Shown piece by piece: positions 51,558-63,345 of a DNA stretch of 64,000 nt. The position numbers and the translations under genes were made by a program. The stretch is taken from positions 13,605,172-13,669,171 of the forward strand of contig CM022669.1 in the NCBI GenBank assembly GCA_012295275.1, read 5' to 3'. This DNA comes from Chrysomallon squamiferum. Lineage: Eukaryota; Mollusca; Gastropoda; Neomphalida; Peltospiridae. Numbering within the stretch: position 1 is the first letter of the stretch; the number at the start of each line of letters is the position of its first letter. The notes under the pieces were generated by a model. The model saw only the letters and a program-made list of their open reading frames with translations. It was not told where the DNA came from and did not search any database.

Positions 51558-51695
51558 GATATTGCTTCTGAAACAATCAAGAGGTTCCAAGGTCGATGCA
51601 AAAAGCCCTTCGTTTATGTATTCGAGTTTACCGATGAAATGCTCTGAATTGCTTCTGAAACTAGCAAGAAGTACCCCGATCGATGACAAAGTCAA
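51558..51695. repeat. Diverged two-copy tandem repeat, period about 88 bp
   Basis: ATTGCTTCTGAAAC at about 51561 recurs at about 51649, each followed by a CAAGA-GT segment and a GATCGATG/GGTCGATG-CAAA segment. On the minus strand this gives two FRSN-containing peptide units, but there is no reason to call a gene. Confidence 0.65.
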
Positions 51696-52009
51696 ACGTT
51701 TAATTATGTCGATGATGGTTGCGATGGTGTTTTTGTAACGATCTGAAATTCAAGGACCACTGAAACATTAATTGAAATTCTTGATAGAATTTTTTTGTTT
51801 TTTTGTTATATTTAATAAGAGGCAATACATGAACAAAAGTTTCTGATTTGCTTTCTTTTCTTTTTTCTTTCTTTATTCGTTGCATAAAACAAGAAAAAAG
51901 TTTAAGATGTATTACAAAATATATAAAGTATGTATTATGCACTACAGAATAGGGAAAATGCTGAAATTTGTTTTTGTGTGTGTGTGTGTGTTTGATGTTA
52001 TTTCTTTTA

Positions 52010-52010
<1 letters not shown>
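51696..52010. other. Unique AT-rich spacer
   Basis: Nothing recognised. Confidence 0.6.
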
Positions 52011-52051
<41 letters not shown>

Positions 52052-52095
52052 CATTATTATTACTTTATTTCTTTATTTTTTATTTTTTTTTATTT
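52011..52095. repeat. (ATT)n microsatellite
   Basis: About 14 ATT units, then T-rich. Confidence 0.95.
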
Positions 52096-52489
52096 CATTC
52101 TTAATTATCTATGCAGAAAATGACGTCACGGTAAATTCCAGCTTTCGGGCATCAATCTTTATTATTAGTTTATAATAAGAAAACATTTATTGTTATTGTT
52201 ATTTAATTTAATTTATTTATTTACTTTTAACATTGCTTATTCTTCTTTGGTTTATTCGTACAATTTAAAAACTAATCCATCATCATTAGCATTTTGAATA
52301 TCACACATTACGGATATTTTGTACCATAAAACCCTTTCAAAAAGGATGCGATAAATAATTACAGTCTTAATTTGGTGCGCATACTAATAACACCTGTATG
52401 GATTATAACATCATAATTTGGTGTTATTGTTTATTTTGTTTTTTTGTTTCGTTTGTCTGGGGTTTCTTGAAATTAATTTAGAAAAAAAC
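52096..52489. other. Unique AT-rich sequence with a full CRE
   Basis: TGACGTCA at 52121-52128. Otherwise nothing recognised. Confidence 0.5.
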
Positions 52490-52840
52490 AAAACAAAACA
52501 AGAACGTTCCGTGGGGAAAGAAGTAACGAGATTCGTTTTCGCTGAATTTAGGGCGCGTTGAATTTTAATTAATTATGCGTAAAACCACAATTCGCTATAC
52601 GTTTCCCTGCTTAATCCATAATAACAGTAATGTTCGAAAGCAAAAATTTCCATTCCATAACAAGCTGTTGACGAAGTTCTCAGAAGTAATGACTCAGATC
52701 CGATATAATTCCTTTGAGACGAAGAAATACTCCGACATTTAAATGATTGAGATCATGTTTGGTGACTAGAGCGTGAAACAACGTAACAGTCCTATGACGT
52801 CATAACAATGGATTATGTGGACGTCATGAATATTATTATT
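52490..52840. promoter_or_regulatory. Candidate regulatory island
   Basis: Includes TTTTAATTAATTATGCGTAA, TAATGACTCAGATC (AP-1-like TGACTCA) and TATGACGTCATAAC with a full CRE at 52795-52802. Unique, CpG-containing and without open frames. Inference only. Confidence 0.35.
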
Positions 52841-52951
52841 ACTGTTGTTGTTTTGTTGCTGTTGTCCCTGTTTGTTTGTTTGTTTTTCTTTCTTTATTTG
52901 TTTGTTTTCTTTATTTTGTTTTGTTGATTTACTAGGATAATACATTTTATA

Positions 52952-53021
<70 letters not shown>

Positions 53022-53110
53022 CTACTACTACTACTGCTGCTGCTACTATTACTACTCTACTAGTACTGCTACTATCGCTGTTCTTGTTGTTGCTATTGTT
53101 GTTATTTTAT
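52841..53110. repeat. (ATT)n-(AGT)n-(ACT)n strand-switching trinucleotide array
   Basis: ATT at 52953-52981, AGT at 52981-53020, ACT at 53021-53035, then TGC/TAC. AGT and ACT are reverse complements, so the junction at 53020/53021 centres a perfect spacerless palindrome with 15-bp arms. Confidence 0.95.
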
Positions 53111-53152
53111 TACTTTCGTGTTTAAACACTTAATAATATATATATCAGCAGA

Positions 53153-53238
<86 letters not shown>
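53111..53238. repeat. (GA)n microsatellite
   Basis: GA at 53150-53237 with one GAGTGA interruption. Confidence 0.97.
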
Positions 53239-53239
<1 letters not shown>

Positions 53240-53695
53240 TTATGCACTTTTATTTTATCTGATTTGCATCACTTTACAAAATTGCTATCCACCATTGTCA
53301 TTGCGACAAAAAAAAAATGTCCGCCATCCCCGAACATTACATGCAAAAAAGAATGCATGTGAAGCAGCCAAATTAAATACAGGGAACTTCACTCGAATGG
53401 ATATCAGGAGAAACAACGACAATATGGTAAAATGTTGTCAAAAATCCATTATCTAAAATGAATTTGAACAAGGTTACATAAACAACCTCCAAAGCAAATG
53501 TAAATCTGCAGGACACTATAATGGCACAAATCTATAACAAAAACACTTTTGTTTTCATCACTTTGATTTCAAACAATATAAATATTTACTTTTCTTTTTA
53601 TTCCTTTTTAAAGTTATGCACCAGCGTTTGATATGGTTTTTCTTTTAGAATACTGTGTGTAAATTAGAATGTTATATCATTTATTTCTTCTTTTT
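53239..53695. other. Unique AT-rich sequence
   Basis: Nothing recognised. Confidence 0.6.
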
Positions 53696-54000
<305 letters not shown>

Positions 54001-54220
54001 TCCAGTCTCCGTATAAATTTCTCTTTCCATTTTTTTTTATATTTTCTGTTTTATTTTGTTTCATCTTTTTCTTTTTCTTGCTTCGGTTTAGTTGTATTTT
54101 TATTTTTATTCCATCTATCTATTTATCCATTTATCTGTCTATCTTTGTTTCTCCAACCGCTTTCTTATTCTCAGTTCTGTTTATCTTCTTTTTTTCTGGC
54201 TTTTTTATTTTCTTATTTTA

Positions 54221-54252
<32 letters not shown>

Positions 54253-54830
54253 CTTGTGGGAGCGTATAATTTGAATTCTTCTTTAAGCATAGTGTAGAAA
54301 AATATAAACTTGATAGAACATGTCGGATTATACTGATCAAAATGAAAGACGGCAAATTGATTTCTCCATTTAAACTCTATATAGTATTTTTTTATTTATT
54401 TTTTAAAGTTTTGACTCGTTTTCGATTACGTAATCAGTGTATCGTTAAATGCGTCATATCGAAAATGTATTCTGCTGTCTTCACATTATCTGGTTTCTTT
54501 TCTTCGCTCGATATAATTGCCCATTAAAAAATAATCTTTATCGAATTCAAATAATGTTCAGGGAGATTAGAACATACTTTTTTTTTTTTCTCAGTACCTT
54601 CCATTTTCAAGCCTATTTTCTTTCCTATTCATTATTGAGAATGTATTTTTTTTCTTTCTGTCTTTTTACTGTTTTATTTTTTTATTATTATTATTATTAT
54701 TATTTTTTTTTTTTTTTCACCATGTCGATTTCACCTTTAGTTTGCTTACGTACATAATCATTACCATTAAAACATAAAACATGAACTGACGAATGTAATT
54801 TTCTGTTTCTAATGTACGTAATCAATGGCG
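54001..54830. other. T-rich sequence
   Basis: Poly-T at 54222-54252, a TATC patch at 54113-54145, ATT then poly-T at 54683-54717. No gene. Confidence 0.65.
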
Positions 54831-54833
54831 GTA

Positions 54834-54997
54834 GATCAAAAATGTCAAACACACGTCTAAACAGTAAGTCAAAAATGTCAAACACACGTCTAAACAGTAA
54901 GTCAAAAATGTAAAACACACGTCTAAACAGTAAGTCAAAAATGTAAAACACTCGTCTAAACAGTAAGTCAAAAATGTAAAACACACGTCTAAAAGTA
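54834..54997. repeat. 33-bp tandem repeat, five copies
   Basis: The unit contains GTCAAAAATGT, AAACAC, ACGTCTAAACAGTAA. Copies differ at two or three sites (TCAAACAC or TAAAACAC; ACACG or CTCG). 33 is a multiple of 3, so the minus strand stays open as VFYIFDLLFRR repeats. I regard that as a by-product. Confidence 0.95.
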
Positions 54998-55097
54998 AGA
55001 AAATAATTTATGCTTTAAAAATGGGTTCTAATGTTAAAATACAGAATCAAACATTGTCTGCTCATTTACCTTTTCTATGGATATTAACACCAACAAC
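54998..55097. other. Unique spacer
   Basis: Nothing recognised. Confidence 0.5.
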
Positions 55098-55243
55098 TAC
55101 TTATATTAGATGTTCTGTTTCTACTATTACCACTACTATTCTCAGCACAGCAACCTCCTCCAAACCTCCATACTTATATTAGATGTTCTGTTTCTACTAT
55201 TACCACTACTATTCCCAGCACAGCAACCTCCTCCAAACCTCCA
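55098..55243. repeat. Recent tandem duplication, 73-bp unit
   Basis: 55098-55170 and 55171-55243 differ at one position that I can see (TCTCAGC versus TCCCAGC). The unit includes TACTTATATTAGATGTTCTG and CAGCAACCTCCTCCAAACC. Confidence 0.95.
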
Positions 55244-55254
55244 TCGTTACTAGT

Positions 55255-55370
55255 CGCCATTATTGTTATCACTAGTAGTGGTGGTAGTAGTAATGGAAAT
55301 AGCTGCAGTAGTAGTAGTAGTAGTTGTTGTTGTTGTTGCTGTTGTACTAGTAGGTGTAGTAGTAATATAT

Positions 55371-55405
<35 letters not shown>
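55255..55405. repeat. (TAG)n-(TTG)n-(TA)n composite
   Basis: TAG at 55268-55325, TTG at 55324-55340, TAG, then TA at 55373-55402. Confidence 0.93.
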
Positions 55406-55406
<1 letters not shown>

Positions 55407-56003
55407 TCCTATCTACTTCTCTGACTATATGTCTGTTTGTGTCTGTCTGCAAGTCTATTTATCTGTCTGTATATATTTAATTTTTATTATTTATTTATTT
55501 ATTTATTATTATTTTTTTTTAACATTATTTATTTGTTTATATATATATAAAATTAAAAATTAAAAATTCCTTCTAGAATCATCTGTCGTGCAATATCCAT
55601 GTTGTTCAGTTTATCTAAAAACAAATAAAAATAAAATAATAATAAAAAAAATTAAAAAAAAAAAATCTTAATTTTTATTTCTTTGATTGATGTATTAATT
55701 AGATAAATATCATTCGCTGCGTCAGAACTAATATTAAACTCGAATAATGATGCATTGCGAGTTTTTTCGAAATGACAGGCCGTGTCCATTCATATTATTT
55801 TTCTGAACAAACTGAACCAAGGGCAGTGGACTGTGAAATGATAAATTAATATGACAGACTGTTGAAGGATATCCACATTAGTTATTACACCAGTAATTTC
55901 CTTTTCTTTTATTTTTTTCTTCCCCTCTTATAACATTTTGATTATCAGGAGCCATTTTTAGAACTGAGAGGGAAAAAAAAAAAAAAAAAAATCAAGAATA
56001 AAA

Positions 56004-56041
<38 letters not shown>

Positions 56042-56195
56042 TTTCTTTCAGTGTTTATCTCGTCTGCGATCTCTTCCTCATTAATTTCTGTTGTTCTGTT
56101 TTACCCGTAGGACTAGCAAACAAACAAACAAACAAACAAAAATAAATTAATAAATAAATGACGAACAAACACACGGATGGGTGGGTTGGTGATAG
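55406..56195. other. AT-rich sequence with A-rich tracts
   Basis: TTTA at 55490-55530, A-rich at 55620-55668, poly-A at 55974-55991 and 56009-56035, CAAA at 56117-56140. No gene. Confidence 0.65.
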
Positions 56196-56800
56196 GCGGA
56201 TGGATGGATGAATAAAGAAAGAACGAAAGAATTGTGGAAAAGAGGATTATTAACGTACGTTACATGGAACTTTTATTTCAAGTGTTTTTTTTTTTTTCTT
56301 ATTAGAACGCAGATCTGGTTGGTACGCTGTCAGTCCTTCCCATCGGTTCCCACCCACAGGCACGCCCAATCGTCTTTCTGGATTATTTTTCAAGATGGGT
56401 GTCTGCACGCCACTGCAGAAAGTCTTCAGGCAGTTGCCTACACAGCTTGTTACGTACACTGTCATAATCCGGCACGAGTTCTCAAATGAACTCTCGCAGT
56501 TGGTCTAACAGCCTGTTACATAATTCCCATTTCATCTAACGATATTTTGATCCCTTACGAAACCTTACGGATCAAGTGGGAAGACATCTTCTCGTCATGT
56601 TTATTTTCCGTTCCGATCAGAGCACCGTAACTGATTTACCGTATGTCTTTTACCAAGAGGAAATTGCATCTAAGAATTCCATGGCTACTAACCAAAATAC
56701 AGTATCCACTGCCTTGCGACAACATATTTCCATTTTCTTTAGCTCGTGGTTCTTAACCAAAATTAGTGCATGCGCAGTACTGTGTTAAGTATGTCTGTTA
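56196..56800. other. Unique sequence, possible decayed transposon end
   Basis: 56290-56780 is repeat-free and relatively GC-rich. GCTCGTGGTTCTTAACC near 56742 resembles the terminal inverted repeat of hAT-type DNA transposons, but no matching second end was found. A 93-codon plus frame at 56208-56489 has no recognised domain. Confidence 0.3.
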
Positions 56801-57860
56801 AATGACACGTTTGTTTCTTCTTTCCTTCGTTATTTGTTCGTTGAGGTTCTTTTCTTTCTTGTTTTTTTGTTTGTTTTTCTTTTCTTTTCTTACTTGCTCT
56901 TTATCGAGTAAATTATTCTTTAAACCAGTATAATCTTCGTTTATAATTGTCTAGTAAAATTTTAAACATAGGTAAAGTTAAATAACTCTAGAAATATAAA
57001 CAATCTCCAATCAAAACGTATCAAGAGTTGTTTCCCTTATACCATCACTATTAAATTTATGTCTACTGTTCAACAATGGGCACCATGTGTGGATAGACGT
57101 GTGTCTGTGCGTGTGTGTGTGTCTGTGTGTGTGTGTGTGAAACAAAACATGCGACAAATATCATCAATTAAAAATAATAAAAATAATAATAAATAGAAAT
57201 TTGGAAGAAAGAACAAAGAAATAAAAACAACGAAAATAATAGCCAGTTATGTATGAATATATACAGAAAAAGGTTCTGCCATATAGATGTGGCCGTAAAA
57301 CATCTAAATGTAAACACAGTTTTACACTGATACACACATACAGACAGACATACACATACACACAGACAGACACGCGCACACACATACGCATGCATGCCTA
57401 TATACCATGATTCTTATACCACAGTTACAAAATATAATAGGCATGTCAGTACAAGTATATATAAAAGCGGTTTAAGTTATTGCTCACAAATAGATTTAAC
57501 TAGATTTCATAGTGAATTGCAAATATCATTTTCATACTGTCTTTTTTATCGACAGCTTTACGCTTTCAAACTTTTTAGGAGTTATATTTATTGTTTGTAG
57601 GATTAAATCAGTATAAGCAAGTATTTATGCTAAAATATTATTAATAATTTTTATTATTTTTATTTTATTTTTTTAAGCGGGGAAAAAGGATAAAACCCAT
57701 AATACACAATTATAATTCCGACTGTCTCTTCCTTTGTGTCAAACTAACCCAGCTACGAATAGAACCAGTCGGCCGGCTAGCTTTACTTATTTGGGATCAC
57801 ATGACGTCGTAAAGCGGAACAAAAATAAAAAAAACAACCAAAAAAAGTAATCGATCGTCT
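56801..57860. other. Unique sequence with minor simple repeats
   Basis: GT at 57107-57140, CA/GACA at 57325-57385. Nothing else recognised. Confidence 0.6.
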
Positions 57861-58234
57861 GCTGTGTGTCATTCAGTGAATCCAGATGTAAACGTTCACA
57901 CTCCACTTCTTGTTCACTGGCGCTGCGTTTCGAAAAACTTTACGAAGACACACGAATCATTTATGAACGTGTGACAAAACTTTTCATCCCGGTACGCCAA
58001 ACCACGCCGAGCTAAATCAATCGTTGTGTGTCGCAACACAAACCTTGTTCGTGTTGTTCCTTCCACGTCACAGCTGAATATCGATCGATCCAGTGCTGAT
58101 TGCAGTGTTGTGAATACAGCGTTCTGCTACAGGATTTTTGAGTGAAAAAAAAAAAGAAAGATGTACAGACGTTCGAGATCGCAGGATCCAGCCGATTCCA
58201 GAAGTGAGAGCAGAGAACGAGTGGCACCCAGACC
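57861..58234 (+). promoter_or_regulatory. Candidate promoter and 5' UTR of the exon at 58235
   Basis: Compositionally distinct, CpG-containing unique sequence leads without repeats (apart from an A11 run at 58144) into the candidate start codon. Elements include TTCCACGTCACAGCTG near 58060 (CRE-like plus E box). No TATA box is obvious. Transcription start unknown. Confidence 0.3.
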
Positions 58235-58264
58235 ATGGGCGGGAGCAAGACCAAGACCCGAGCG
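58235..58264 (+). CDS. Candidate short first coding exon, N-myristoylation signal
   Basis: GACCATGGGC is an excellent Kozak-type context (A at -3 is C here but G follows ATG). The frame reads MGGSKTKTRA and then meets GCG|GTAGGT, a good 5' splice donor at 58265, in phase 0. Gly2 with Thr at position 6 fits the N-myristoyltransferase consensus, and the Lys/Arg residues would add membrane affinity. This resembles N termini of membrane-anchored kinases and adaptors (Src-type MGSSKSKPK is one parallel). No downstream exon is recognised, so the product is unknown. The open frame past the donor looks non-coding. Confidence 0.35.
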
Positions 58265-58270
58265 GTAGGT
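58265..58270 (+). promoter_or_regulatory. Candidate 5' splice donor
   Basis: GTAGGT after GCG; agrees with the MAG|GTRAGT consensus at -1, +1, +2, +3, +5 and +6. Confidence 0.35.
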
Positions 58271-58530
58271 TTGTCGCGTAAATTTATTGGTTGGTTGTAC
58301 GTAATGTTTTTGAAATGCGTCTGGTACGAGCTCGTTCGTTTTGTGCAGTGTGGCTTTAATAACGATGATACTGGCGTGATGTTCTGGCGTTGTTGTTTTT
58401 TGTGCCCTCCACGTCTCTGACATTTCTGTGCTTTTAATGATTTTTTTTTTCTTTACATAATGATGTAGGACGACTGTAGTTTGTTGTGGTGTTTCGTGCT
58501 TGTGTGAGTGAGCAATTACGTTAGAATAAA
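58271..58530. other. Unique sequence, putative start of intron
   Basis: Composition drifts back to AT-rich. Poly-T at 58441-58450. Nothing else recognised. Confidence 0.45.
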
Positions 58531-58534
58531 TGTT

Positions 58535-58690
58535 TTAATAGTAGTAGTAATAGTAGTAGTTATAGTAGCAGTAGTAGTAGTAGTAGTAGTAATAGTAGTA
58601 GATATAGTAGTAGTAGTAGTAGTAATAGTAGTAGTAGTAGTAATAATAGTAGTAGTAACAACAACATCAACGATAACAATAACAATTAGA
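58535..58690. repeat. (TAG)n trinucleotide array
   Basis: TAG with TAA and CAG variants; encodes poly-V-type nonsense. Confidence 0.95.
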
Positions 58691-58751
58691 AGCATTATTG
58701 TTTGATTACTTGGTATTAAATGTGTCGTATACAGATACTTTGAATAATGTA

Positions 58752-58797
58752 GTTACAACAACAACAACAACAACAACAACAATAATAATAATTATTA

Positions 58798-58842
<45 letters not shown>

Positions 58843-58850
58843 TATTATAT
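58752..58850. repeat. (CAA)n-(AAT)n-(ATT)n strand-switching array
   Basis: CAA at 58755-58780, AAT then ATT with a perfect 22-bp palindrome at 58781-58802, then ATT to 58840. Confidence 0.95.
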
Positions 58851-59093
58851 TTATTATTTTAATTTATCATTATTATTGTTCTTATTTTTTAAATTAATTT
58901 TTTATTATTGTTTTCTTCTAAAGGGTTGTCGAGATTCGTATTTCGTTTTTTATTTATTTTTAATTAAATTATACTATGGTATTTATTCTGGTGTATATGT
59001 TGTTGTTTTTACTTTTTATTTATTTTTTATTTATATATTTATATATATTTTTTATTATATATTTTTTTCATTTTATTTGTAAAATACATGGAC

Positions 59094-59094
<1 letters not shown>
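58851..59094. other. T-rich spacer
   Basis: Nothing recognised. Confidence 0.6.

Positions 59095-59137
<43 letters not shown>
59092..59137. repeat. (AAT)n microsatellite
   Basis: About 14 AAT units. Confidence 0.96.
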
Positions 59138-59380
59138 TATCTTGTATAACAGTCTGCTTCATATTTGTTACATTTCTTAAATATAACTCACTCAAAAAAA
59201 ATTAAAAAATTAAAAATAAAATATAGTTATTTATTCATCAGTATCACCCTCCATATGCACGAACCCTATTTCATATAAAAATATAAATTATACACTTTCT
59301 ATTATTTTTATGTAAAAATATTTAAGGAAAAAGAAGGCAAAAAATAATAATAATAATAATAAAACTTTCGTTACTCGTCC
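59138..59380. other. A-rich spacer
   Basis: AAT patch at 59340-59361. Nothing else. Confidence 0.6.
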
Positions 59381-59384
59381 TCAT

Positions 59385-59705
59385 TATTTGTCATAAATAT
59401 TCGAGATTCTTCGGCTATCTCCGATCGCATGTTCCGTCAGTCGTTAGTTCCGAATATTACCTTATACGGTAATACCTCTTCCGCTGATCTCCGAAAACCA
59501 ACGAATCTAGGAGTGTCGTCTGCAAATAAAGAAGTGCCTTCTGCATTCGACGTACGTAAAATAAATTCACTGACCCGAATCGCCCCCGAAGGCGGGTAGC
59601 ACAGTTCTCTGTCGGTTGTGTATACATAGATAAAGAAAGTAGCCAATGAAAACGCCGAACTATTGTACACGTACTTACGAGAGATTTGAATCACATGTTT
59701 AACGC
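59385..59705. other. Unique CpG-containing island
   Basis: Repeat-free with many CpGs, including ACCTTATACGGTAATACC and CGCCCCCGAAGGCGGG, both partly palindromic. An 85-codon minus frame spans 59437-59694 with no recognised family. Could be an exon, promoter or conserved element. Confidence 0.3.
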
Positions 59706-60435
59706 CGTCTAATATATAAGAATATGCAAAAGTTTTGAGTTTAAATATTTTTAACGGACATTCTTGTTCAGAAAATTAAGTCTGTTCGGAAGTAAACTTG
59801 AAGGTGAGTGACTAAAACAGAAAGTAATTTGCTTACGTAATTTTTTGTTTGTTCTGCTTTATTTGTCTGTTATATATTGAAATGTATACCATGCCGGTAG
59901 GAATAACATATAGTAAGCATGTAGATTAATTTTTTTTTTTTTTTTTAAATATTTATTTTTTGTAAGGTATTTCTATATAATATTAAACATATGATATTTA
60001 CACGTGAAATAATTTTCTTTACAAATTTTAAAAAAACAGATGGTTATACAAATTTTAAAAAAGAAGAAGAAGAAACCACGTCATAATAATGTTGAAATGT
60101 CTCATCTGATAAGTAACAGGACGTACCCATATTTCATGACAAAAGAAGGTGAGGCTGATGACAGTCTGAATATTATTCTTTTATGTTCTAAACGAGTCAA
60201 TAATTTTATGGTGATGTTGTGGACGTGGTAAGAGCATTGTACTTTGGGTCTGATGCATCGGAGAATAATGTGCTATGACTGATTTACCACTGGTCTTGGT
60301 ATAACGCTGATCCGTTTACGAGGGGGTATATTTAATTATCTTTTGCTAATCGGTAAGAGTAGAGCATAATCACAGTAAAGGCAATTGGATGCATCTTTCA
60401 CGTGGGGAAAACAAAACTGATGGATAAACGTGTGA
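59706..60435. other. Unique AT-rich sequence
   Basis: Poly-T at 59931-59946, GAA patch at 60061-60073. Nothing recognised. Confidence 0.6.
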
Positions 60436-60439
60436 CATA

Positions 60440-60905
60440 ATAAACTATAGTAATGTTAATATATTCTGAAGTTAGCAATAATAATATCATCTTCTTGTGT
60501 CGGCTGTAATAATATTATTTTAATTTGTCAGCTATTGTAATATTATTATATTCTGTCATTAGCAGTAATAATATCATTTGCTTGTGTCAGCAGTTGTTAT
60601 ATTATTTTATTTTGTCAGCTATAGCAATATTACTTTATTTTGTCAGCTACAGTAATACTAGTTTATCGTTCAGCTATAGTAATATTATATTCTGTCATCA
60701 ACAATAATAATGTCATCTTCTTATGTCAGTAATGGTAATATAATTTTATTGTGTCATCTATTGTAATATTATTTTATTGAATTAGCTACCGTAATATTAG
60801 TTTATCGTTCAGCTACAGTAATATTATAGTCTGTCATCAAAAGTAATAATATCATTTTATTGTGTCAATTATAGTAATAGTATTTTATTCTGTCAGCTAA
60901 CACGT
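60440..60905. repeat. Higher-order tandem array, 139-bp unit of ~30-bp subunits
   Basis: Subunits centre on TGTCAGCTATAGTAATATTA with TTTTATT spacers. CTGTCATT/CTGTCATC landmarks lie at 60553, 60692 and 60831, exactly 139 bp apart, preceded by a related CTGAAGTTAGC at 60466. GTTTATCGTTCAGCTA at 60661 and 60800 confirms the 139-bp period. Confidence 0.88.
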
Positions 60906-61443
60906 ACATAACTGTTATCATTATAAAGCATTCTAGACACACTGTAGAAGCCATCGATACATTAAAAAATGTATTGGCTTTCGGTATCATTAGAACGATA
61001 GAGCACATTATAAAATTACAAAGTCATTTGTATTTTGCGCTGGGTCCTGAACCCAAAACTATCAAGTCTTGTTATTGAACATTCAATATTTGATGCATTT
61101 TGCTAAAGTATTTATCAGTGCATGTATAACTGCATGGCACAGCATGCACATTATTTAATATGGAATACTCTGCTTTTTATTGCACCGAGATATGCTTAGG
61201 TAAATACAAACGATATTTCAAAGAACGTCTGTTACCTTTTTTATCAGTACGCAGTTCACCTGTCATAAATTCTGTGCTGTTATGAATGACTATTTTGCAA
61301 GCTGTTTCAGCTAGTGTGTCTCACGGAAATCCATTCATAATAGTAACTATTATCAGCTGCATACAGAATAATGAGAGCGTTTTGTAAATAATCTGAATAA
61401 TTGATCGTGTGTATTTGAGTGCATTTGTTTCGTGTGTTCTAAT
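60906..61443. other. Unique sequence
   Basis: Nothing recognised. Confidence 0.6.
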
Positions 61444-61570
<127 letters not shown>

Positions 61571-61739
61571 TAAAACAGAACTGTCAAAAAAGCTCTGAGA
61601 AATTCAGACAGTAAGATCAGTGTTACAATGTAAATAATATGGTTACTCTGTGAACTTCTCTGAGTAAATGTAAGCCCACAGAAATATCGTTTTCATTTAA
61701 CAAATAGGATTTTGTAAGTTATTACACTTTGTCATGGTG
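61571..61739. other. Unique spacer
   Basis: Nothing recognised. Confidence 0.5.
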
Positions 61740-62165
61740 ACATGGTCGTTGTAGACTGATTCACCCCAAATGCTCAATAAATACGACGTGAGACACGTCC
61801 TTCATTTTATTCTTCATCTTTTGGAGAGTGTAAACAAAGCCCAGAGCTTGATACAACAATTGTTCAGTCGTGAGATAAAAACAGAGGGAGACGGAGAGAA
61901 CGCTCTCACCATCGCCAATATTTGCTTTCCTCGTTTCGCCAGTTAAAACATTAGCCGGGACCTGCCTACATTTAATTTGTGAATTTCAAACCTCGAGATA
62001 AGATATTTGTTGACGTCAGGCTAACACGGCAAAGCTCATGGTCCTCTGTACTTTGCGTAAGTTGAGTTTTAAACTCTGGTTCATTATGGGACATGTTGCA
62101 CAATGGCTTTAAGAATGACGAGATGATTGTGTTTCCTTGAGTTACATAGATAGCTTGATTATGTA
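61740..62165. promoter_or_regulatory. Candidate regulatory island
   Basis: Unique CpG-containing sequence with ATCGCCAATATTTGC, TTGACGTCAGGC (full CRE at 62011-62018) and TTTATGATTTAATTATGC. No coding signature; inference only. Confidence 0.3.
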
Positions 62166-63255
<1,090 letters not shown>

Positions 63256-63345
63256 ACAACAACAACAAAACAACTTAAGAAATAATAATAACAACAACAA
63301 CAATAACAACAACAACAACAGCAACAACAACAACAATAACAGTAA
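63256..63345. repeat. (CAA)n array with AAT variants
   Basis: CAA units at 63256-63270 and 63286-63336. Confidence 0.94.

Noticed and set aside
54700-54984. 94-codon minus frame with VFYIFDLLFRR repeats
   Set aside because: The repeat unit is 33 bp, so a frame stays open by arithmetic; the tail is poly-lysine from a T-rich tract.
56741-56765. hAT transposon terminal inverted repeat
   Set aside because: Only one end resembles the motif; no second end, 8-bp duplication or transposase was found.
59437-59694. LFADDT in a minus frame, suggesting a reverse-transcriptase YADD/FADD motif
   Set aside because: No other RT motif around it and the frame is only 85 codons; chance similarity.
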